NCBI GenBank assembly: GCA_023135995.1 | Contig: JAGLRY010000181.1 | Coordinates: 1-9,244 of the forward strand | Direction: 5' to 3' | DNA: 9,244 bases | From: Candidatus Aminicenantota bacterium | Lineage (GTDB): Bacteria > Acidobacteriota > Aminicenantia > Aminicenantales > Aminicenantaceae | In this document: positions 1-4,555 of the stretch, piece after piece | Position numbering within the stretch: position 1 is the stretch's first letter | Layout: the number at the start of each line of letters is the position of its first letter | Notes under the pieces: model-generated | Told to the model about the DNA's origin: nothing | The model's input: the letters and a program-made list of their open reading frames with translations, nothing else | Database searches by the model: none | Translations under genes and position numbers: made by a program

Positions 1-16
1 GAATATGGTTTAGAAT

Positions 17-35
17 AAAGGGGACTGTCCCCTTT
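17..35. repeat. Perfect GGGGAC/GTCCCC inverted repeat after the M24 peptidase gene
   Basis: Nine-base arms AAAGGGGAC (17-25) and GTCCCCTTT (27-35) around a single T form a perfect inverted repeat 11 bases beyond the peptidase stop codon. As RNA from the minus strand it would fold into a short GC-rich hairpin and could end the transcript, but the following bases (TATTCTA) are a poor U-tract. Palindromes of the GGGGACAGTCCCC type recur in many environmental bacterial genomes, so it may instead be one copy of a dispersed REP-like palindrome. The sequence alone does not separate these readings. Confidence 0.6.
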
Positions 36-46
36 TAAGGCACCTT

Positions 47-1390
47 TTATTTACGAGAGGCGAGGAGTTTCTCGACGTCGGCGATCTCTTTGGGGACGTC
101 TTTGGTGAGGACTTCGCAGCCGTCCTTTGTGATGAGGACCGTGTCTTCGATCCTGACTCCGAGGTTCTTCTCCGGATAATACAATCCCGGCTCGATGGCA
201 AAAACCATACCTTCCCGCAGAGGGCTCATCGGGCCCACATCATGCGTGGCCATGCCAACACCATGTCCGATCCCCCCTCTTTGGCCTCTTGTGTTTATCC
301 CCATTTTTTTCATCTTTTCTGCGACATATTTGCGCACATCTGCGGATGTCACCCCAGGACGGTAGGCTTCGATCGAAGCTTTTTGAACTTCCAAAGCGAT
401 GGTGTAAACCTCTCTCTGCTCTTCAGTGAATTTGCCGTTGGTCGGCCAGGTTCGGCTGATGTCCATGCACATGTAATCCAGCTCTCCTCCAAAATCCATA
501 AGTATGATATCGCCATCTTCAACCATCCGTGAATTTTCGGCGTAATGCAATATGCAGGAGTTCGGTCCCGACCCCACAATGGGCGGATAGGCAAAGCGTC
601 TAGCACCGTGTCTCAATATCACGGCCATCGCCGCCGCTTCGATCTCGTACTCATACACTCCGGGTTTTCCTTTGAGCATAGCCTGTTTGACCGCTTCTGC
701 CGAGATCTTGCCGTTCCGCCTCAGCACCACTATTTCCTCTGGCGTCTTGATCACTCTCATCGAATCGACGATCGGAATGATATCTTTAAATTCACAGTAG
801 GGATAGCGTTCTTTGAGCTTTTTAACACGGTAATTATCCAATGAGATCTGATCATTGTAAAAAATTCTGTTTTTTCTGGCTTGGAACAATTTGTATTCAT
901 ACCGGGCGTTGTCGACTGTATCCCTAGGAGACAGACGAATGTGGAGAGTTTTGCCCGCTCTACCGGTCCACCGGGCCAGATACTCATCAAAAAGGTCCAA
1001 AGGCTGGATGGAAGACAGGCCGGTTTTTTTCCTGCCACCCGGGTCCTTCAGCAAGTTTATCCCATGAAACCTATCTTCCCGCTCCGACGTCTGAGGTAAG
1101 AACAATATGGACTGTTTCATCCTCGGAAGCATCATCAATATGGCGTTCACATCCTCCCTGCCACAAAAGTAGTAGAAGTCATTGTCCTGACGGAAATGAG
1201 CTCCGGATTGAGGGATCGCATTCCCGAAGAACACGATGATCCCGTCCTGGACCTGCTCCATAAGAACTGCCCGACGGCGCATGAATTCCTCTTTGGTGTA
1301 GCCGGTTCTCTGCGCGAATGTATAAGATTGAAGCAAAAAAACAGAGACAAGGAAAATAAAAATAATACGGAGAATTATCCTCTTATTCAT
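47..1390 (-). CDS. Secreted Xaa-Pro aminopeptidase-like M24 metallopeptidase
   Basis: Predicted aminopeptidase P-type enzyme, removing the N-terminal residue from peptides with proline in second position. Residues 1-26 look like a Sec signal peptide (basic start, hydrophobic stretch 5-20, likely cleavage after TFA-26), so it should act in the periplasm or outside the cell, unlike cytosolic E. coli PepP. The N-terminal aminopeptidase-P domain (about 35-170) has the family pattern HFRQDNDFYYFCG at 65-77. The C-terminal pita-bread domain (about 210-440) keeps all five metal ligands expected by family pattern: D299 (MDFGG), D310 (MDISRT), H376 (GIGHGVGM), E400 (AIEPG) and E415 (RIEDT), plus H282 (LHYAEN). 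Length, 447 residues, is normal. The ATG at 1390 follows a GGAGG (1397-1401) by 6 nt. It lies downstream of a mobile element. Activity looks intact; exact substrate preference within M24 is uncertain. Confidence 0.93.
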   Translation of the reverse strand: MNKRIILRIIFIFLVSVFLLQSYTFAQRTGYTKEEFMRRRAVLMEQVQDGIIVFFGNAIPQSGAHFRQDNDFYYFCGREDVNAILMMLPRMKQSILFLPQTSEREDRFHGINLLKDPGGRKKTGLSSIQPLDLFDEYLARWTGRAGKTLHIRLSPRDTVDNARYEYKLFQARKNRIFYNDQISLDNYRVKKLKERYPYCEFKDIIPIVDSMRVIKTPEEIVVLRRNGKISAEAVKQAMLKGKPGVYEYEIEAAAMAVILRHGARRFAYPPIVGSGPNSCILHYAENSRMVEDGDIILMDFGGELDYMCMDISRTWPTNGKFTEEQREVYTIALEVQKASIEAYRPGVTSADVRKYVAEKMKKMGINTRGQRGGIGHGVGMATHDVGPMSPLREGMVFAIEPGLYYPEKNLGVRIEDTVLITKDGCEVLTKDVPKEIADVEKLLASRK

Positions 1391-1423
1391 TTAAGACCTC
1401 CCTCCAAAATTGCCGTGTTATTC

Positions 1424-1427
1424 TTAA
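1424..1427. repeat. TTAA target-site duplication, left copy
   Basis: TTAA directly outside the left terminal inverted repeat (begins at 1428). It matches the TTAA at 1681-1684 outside the right repeat, the signature of a 4-bp staggered insertion. TTAA is itself palindromic and common in AT-rich intergenic DNA, so the evidence comes from its exact abutment to both ends. Confidence 0.7.
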
Positions 1428-1440
1428 CCTGGACTATTCA

Positions 1441-1560
1441 TAAAAAATGTCGATACTCACTATAACTTACATGATCTCTGTATGTTACTTTGATTTGGCT
1501 GATTATTTCAATGATCATTATATTTTCCATGTAGCTTCTATTTCTACTCGACATTTTTTA
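1441..1560. repeat. Perfect 13-bp inverted repeat inside the element
   Basis: TAAAAAATGTCGA at 1441-1453, directly inside the left terminal repeat, recurs as its exact complement TCGACATTTTTTA at 1548-1560, with 94 bases between. The left part of the element can therefore fold back on itself. The repeat may be a duplicated subterminal transposase-binding site, or a scar of the rearrangement that shortened a larger insertion sequence. Confidence 0.75.
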
Positions 1561-1580
1561 CCCTTTGGGCGAGCCGATTT

Positions 1581-1639
1581 CACCGCATCTGCTTTGTTGC
1601 AAAGGATTTGCGGTGGACCACCACAGCTGCATCCTTTGC
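1581..1639. repeat. Overlapping hairpins in the right half of the element
   Basis: Several complementary arms overlap here: CACCGCA (1581-1587) with TGCGGTG (1609-1615), GCAAAGGAT (1599-1607) with ATCCTTTGC (1631-1639), and the near-palindrome GGTGGACCACC (1612-1622). The first two pairings interleave, so they would be alternative folds. As RNA of the barrel operon this could slow or stop transcription; as DNA it may be part of the transposon end. No U-tract follows, so it is not a standard intrinsic terminator. Confidence 0.6.
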
Positions 1640-1680
1640 GCCTCGCATCTACGGTAACCTCGACTCGTGAATAATCCAGG

Positions 1681-1684
1681 TTAA
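1681..1684. repeat. TTAA target-site duplication, right copy
   Basis: TTAA directly outside the right terminal inverted repeat (ends at 1680), partner of 1424-1427. It sits 14 nt beyond the stop codon of the beta-barrel gene. Confidence 0.7.
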
Positions 1685-1698
1685 GTTTAAAATATACA

Positions 1699-2910
1699 TT
1701 AAAAATATGCTCTTAATCTGATCAGTCCCCCATTCCCCATGTTTTTTCCGTAAACCGTACTTTCCTTGCCGAGATTAAAATTCAGATAGGCATAGACATC
1801 CACATTATCGGAGAGCGAATAGATGAGCGTGGGCACGAACGCAACGCTGTTGTCTGAAAAACAATAGATGGTCTGGAGGCCGACGTTCAACAGGTCTGTG
1901 GCCGGATGCTGCGCAAAAATATATGCCTGATCGCGGCAGATGGCCTTCTGTTCGGCGGCAAGAAACCTCATCCAATCGTTAATGTCATAATCTTTATAAT
2001 CAGATTTCCCTAGAGTATTTCGGTAATACTCCATCATGACATATGTCTGGAAATCAAAGGTATAGTCCGCGCCTACCACAAGCTCATAAAAATCACCCGA
2101 CTTTTCCATCCAGTTGTAGGCATATTCCGCCCATACACCCAATCCTAAGAGCTCACCGACCGTACTCCCGCCCAACATTTTTCGCTTTTCAGATACATCA
2201 ACAAAGTTCATGTATTCGGTGTCGAACTCTGTGTAATCATGGAAAGGCCAGACTCTTTCCACAGCAATGATGTTGTAATCAAAATGGGAGATCGCCCCTT
2301 TGAGCTGGAGGAGCTTTGTGGATTTCTCCCATGTCTCTTCGGGAGCATACAGGGCCGTCAGTGTATAGGCTGGGCTCAGTGGGATATCCAGCCGAAGAGC
2401 CGTGTGTCCGGGCTGTTCATAGGTCGGGTCGAGGACATCCTTGATGTTGAACACATCCGTGGGATTCCAGACATACCCGGTCCCCAAAGAAATCTGCTGC
2501 TTTCCCAATGTCAGGTCAAAAGGTTTGAAGCTGAACTTCATGTACGCATTATCCAAAAACGTGTCGTTGGAAAAGGCGATGATATACAGCGACTGCATAT
2601 CTTCCGGGATTGTGGACGTTACATCGTCAGAGAGAAAATCCAGGACATTCCACTCGGTTTTCCCTAAATAGTGGATGTAATCAAAATTGGCGGCAAAGGT
2701 GATGTTATCGGAAAAGTCAGACTTTAGATCCACTCGGAGTTTGTTTGTGAATAATTGGTAGAACTCACCTTGGAGCCCTGTCCCCATCGCTTGTGACTCA
2801 TAATAACCGAAAATTTCCAACTTCTCCTGTGCCGCAAGAGAAGACCAAGACAAACCCAAAACCCCCAGAATAAATACCCATTTTGCAAGAATGAAAACCC
2901 ACTTTTTCAT
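1699..2910 (-). CDS. Outer-membrane beta-barrel protein
   Basis: Predicted outer-membrane barrel of 403 residues. Residues 1-27 form a signal peptide (likely cleavage near SSLAA-27), no lipobox cysteine is seen there, and the chain ends in LRAYF, the terminal aromatic typical of BAM-inserted barrels. The mature part alternates short amphipathic strands and polar turns throughout (for example 130-140, 182-190, 359-366, 371-380). A motif at 136-155 with GKQQISLGTG and WNPTDVFN resembles barrels of DUF1302-like and related groups, where a GRQ..SWG..WNPTD..N pattern recurs; the exact family is not settled. It is the last gene of the pump/carrier/barrel set, and its ATG overlaps the stop of the LolA-like gene (ATGA), implying translational coupling. 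The signal peptide contains a repeated unit, KWVFILA then KWVFILG. Likely role: outer-membrane partner of the pump; function otherwise unknown. Confidence 0.82.
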   Translation of the reverse strand: MKKWVFILAKWVFILGVLGLSWSSLAAQEKLEIFGYYESQAMGTGLQGEFYQLFTNKLRVDLKSDFSDNITFAANFDYIHYLGKTEWNVLDFLSDDVTSTIPEDMQSLYIIAFSNDTFLDNAYMKFSFKPFDLTLGKQQISLGTGYVWNPTDVFNIKDVLDPTYEQPGHTALRLDIPLSPAYTLTALYAPEETWEKSTKLLQLKGAISHFDYNIIAVERVWPFHDYTEFDTEYMNFVDVSEKRKMLGGSTVGELLGLGVWAEYAYNWMEKSGDFYELVVGADYTFDFQTYVMMEYYRNTLGKSDYKDYDINDWMRFLAAEQKAICRDQAYIFAQHPATDLLNVGLQTIYCFSDNSVAFVPTLIYSLSDNVDVYAYLNFNLGKESTVYGKNMGNGGLIRLRAYF

Positions 2911-3671
2911 TTTTTTAGCGCCCTTTCTGTAAACATGTTGTCGTCCAAGGGGATGTTGAACTTCACTTCCAGCATTTCCAACTCTGTCTGAGTGTTGTCA
3001 TTCAGGTCAAACATCACGGATTTCATGGCAGTAGGGATATCATCGATCACACGGATATCACTCTGGACTAAACGCTTTACCCGACGTGATGGGTCTTTAT
3101 CGTCATAATAATCGATGGCAATAGGCACAAAATTCTCTTTTATGACCCAGATGATCAACCGGGAATAGGACAAATCGCTCTCGGGTTTGCGCGTGAGCTC
3201 CAACTTGTAACAATCATATCCTTCGCTTTTTTCATCTTCAAGCCTCTTGGACACATAATCCTCGATGAAGGCGTCGCCGCTTCCCATATCCTCGTAGGAA
3301 AAATCGCTGCCCTGCATTTTCTGTTTCTTGGCATGGGTCGCCAATTTTCTCACCCTCTGCGTGCGGGGGAAAAACATCCAGATGTCATCGGCATTGTTCA
3401 GCATCAGCACCGCCTGATCTTTGACTCGCCGTGGCTCAAGGTAGCGAACGAGATTCTTCTCCCCTTTGTTTTTGCTCCATGATTCTTGAACAAATGTCCG
3501 TTTGCTGCCCGATGTGGTCACAATAGTCATCTTGGCCTTCGCATGGCTCGTGTCGACATTCATGGTGTCGTTGACCTTCTGGATGATATCCTCTCCTGTG
3601 AGTTCCTGACCGGAAGCCACCATTATTAAAAACAGGATCATTAAAACTGCGGTCAATAACTGTTTCATCAT
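2907..3671 (-). CDS. Periplasmic LolA-like (outer-membrane lipoprotein-sorting) protein
   Basis: A 254-residue protein with a signal peptide (about 1-21, VASG-21 before QEL) and no lipobox cysteine, so probably soluble in the periplasm. It matches the LolA-like family often annotated 'outer membrane lipoprotein-sorting protein': an antiparallel sheet region (about 45-110), the marker DIWMFFPRTQRVRKL at 96-110 and GSDFSYEDM at 121-129, then further strands to the C terminus. LolA/LolB-type folds bind acyl chains in a hydrophobic groove. Relatives next to MMPL-type pumps are plausible lipid carriers between the membranes; that is inference here. Two adjacent ATGs are possible. GGAGG (3676-3680) lies 4 nt from the ATG at 3671 and 7 nt from that at 3668, so the second may be the real start. 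The stop overlaps the barrel start (ATGA). It is probably not the housekeeping LolA, given its neighbours and motif. Confidence 0.85.
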   Translation of the reverse strand: MMKQLLTAVLMILFLIMVASGQELTGEDIIQKVNDTMNVDTSHAKAKMTIVTTSGSKRTFVQESWSKNKGEKNLVRYLEPRRVKDQAVLMLNNADDIWMFFPRTQRVRKLATHAKKQKMQGSDFSYEDMGSGDAFIEDYVSKRLEDEKSEGYDCYKLELTRKPESDLSYSRLIIWVIKENFVPIAIDYYDDKDPSRRVKRLVQSDIRVIDDIPTAMKSVMFDLNDNTQTELEMLEVKFNIPLDDNMFTERALKK

Positions 3672-3721
3672 ATGACCTCCATTTGTGATTCTTCATCATT
3701 CCGTATTTTTTTTTCCATTTT

Positions 3722-4450
3722 TCACCATATCAATGGTATTAAGCGATAACGCGTCACTTCTGTGTATTCTTTATAACCTGACAACTCCCTTGTTAAAGTA
3801 CGATCCTCCATAGCTGTCCGAAAAATGAACAGAAAAATTATGGCCACACTGGGAAGGAATGCCCACAAGGAACCTAGGATGAGTGGCATACCCAAAGTCG
3901 TCAGTATTGCACCCACATAGCCCGGATGTCTGACTGATTTATAGGGACCAGCCGCACACACCTGATGATTCCTATCCACTTGAATCCGTACAGTTGCCTC
4001 AAAATGAGTATTAACCGCCATAGCCCAAAGAGGTAGAGCAACGCCAAGGACTAACAATGTCAAACCAAGTGCATTCAGCGCAAGTGACATGTGCGACCAT
4101 CCATACCGCACCGCATCGAAGCCCGCAATTATCAGTGCTACAAAGCTGAGTGGCCTCCAAAAGGCATAGAAGAATTTATCAAATGTTTTGGTACCCACCT
4201 TCATGAATTTTCCCCGTTCATTGAGGAGTTCAGGATTTTTTCTTATCATCACGACTGAATAGATCACAGTCAGCACTAAATACAATCCTGCCATCACCCA
4301 AGCATTTATCCACTTGATCGTACCAGCGGATACCAGCAAAATGGCGAGCAAAGGGACAATGCTTATTACTCCTATAAATAAACCGCGTCTCCCATAACGA
4401 TCGAGCCCAAGTCTGTCTTTAGCTGTTTGAGAATTGACGGATTGAGACAT
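3722..4450 (-). CDS. Isoprenylcysteine carboxyl methyltransferase-like membrane protein
   Basis: Integral-membrane methyltransferase-like protein of the ICMT/PEMT group, which transfer methyl from S-adenosylmethionine to lipid-like substrates. From the start chosen here it has 242 residues. Hydrophobic segments lie at about 23-42, 51-69, 99-117, 124-146 and 179-212. The C-terminal signature is complete: GPYKSVRHPGYVG at 168-180, the acidic pair ED at 215-216, and YKEYTEVTRYRLIP at 226-239. The frame extends to a GTG at 4483, but that codon has no ribosome-binding site, while the ATG at 4450 follows GGGAAGGA by 7 nt. Bacterial members rarely act on prenylated proteins and the substrate is unknown. 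The gene sits between the RND pump and the LolA-like gene, 105 bp and 50 bp from them. It may modify the exported molecule, or be a later insertion into the cluster. Confidence 0.85.
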   Translation of the reverse strand: MSQSVNSQTAKDRLGLDRYGRRGLFIGVISIVPLLAILLVSAGTIKWINAWVMAGLYLVLTVIYSVVMIRKNPELLNERGKFMKVGTKTFDKFFYAFWRPLSFVALIIAGFDAVRYGWSHMSLALNALGLTLLVLGVALPLWAMAVNTHFEATVRIQVDRNHQVCAAGPYKSVRHPGYVGAILTTLGMPLILGSLWAFLPSVAIIFLFIFRTAMEDRTLTRELSGYKEYTEVTRYRLIPLIW

Positions 4451-4457
4451 TGGAGGA

Positions 4458-4465
4458 TCCTTCCC
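4458..4465 (-). promoter_or_regulatory. Ribosome-binding site deciding the methyltransferase start
   Basis: GGGAAGGA on the minus strand ends 7 nt before the ATG at 4450. The upstream in-frame GTG at 4483 has only AT-rich sequence before it, and this site would lie inside its coding part. This favours the 242-residue form over the 253-residue form. Confidence 0.65.
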
Positions 4466-4555
4466 ATTTATTGAATTTTTCACTGTATCGCCATTTTGAT
4501 ATACGTATCAGAAATATATGAGTTAGAGTTAAAACAAAGATCGCACCCAGCATTA

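Larger units (their letters stand above)
1428..1680. mobile_element. 253-bp MITE-like element with TTAA target duplication
   Basis: The ends are near-perfect inverted repeats: CCTGGACTATTCA at 1428-1440, and TGAATAATCCAGG at 1668-1680, whose complement is CCTGGATTATTCA (12 of 13 match). Both ends abut TTAA (1424-1427 and 1681-1684), as expected for a 4-bp target duplication. TTAA targeting with ends starting CC resembles the IS1380/piggyBac-like group; that assignment is from memory. The element has no full transposase, so any movement would need an enzyme supplied in trans. The interior is rich in inverted repeats. It fills nearly all of the 308-bp gap between the beta-barrel and M24 peptidase genes, starting 14 nt after the barrel stop codon plus TTAA. 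It may separate the two genes transcriptionally. Confidence 0.8.

Noticed and set aside
1391..1460. Promoter for the peptidase gene at the left end of the element (TCGACA as -35)
   Set aside because: No acceptable -10 lies 16-18 nt downstream; the nearest AT-rich box is too far away.
1447..1674. Plus-strand open frame of 75 codons across the mobile element
   Set aside because: No good ribosome-binding site and no recognisable similarity; it runs through the hairpin-rich transposon end and is probably chance.
3436..3699. Minus-strand frame overlapping the start of the LolA-like gene
   Set aside because: Alternate frame of a well-supported gene; low-complexity His/Arg-rich translation.
3672..3721. 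A-rich gap before the LolA-like gene as a promoter
   Set aside because: The A-run gives no paired -35/-10 boxes at proper spacing; co-transcription with upstream genes is simpler.
4497..4510. Short palindrome TGATATACGTATCA upstream of the methyltransferase gene, considered as an operator
   Set aside because: Only the 5-bp outer arms and a central TACGTA are symmetric, it is unlike the TetR operator, and it is AT-rich enough to be chance.
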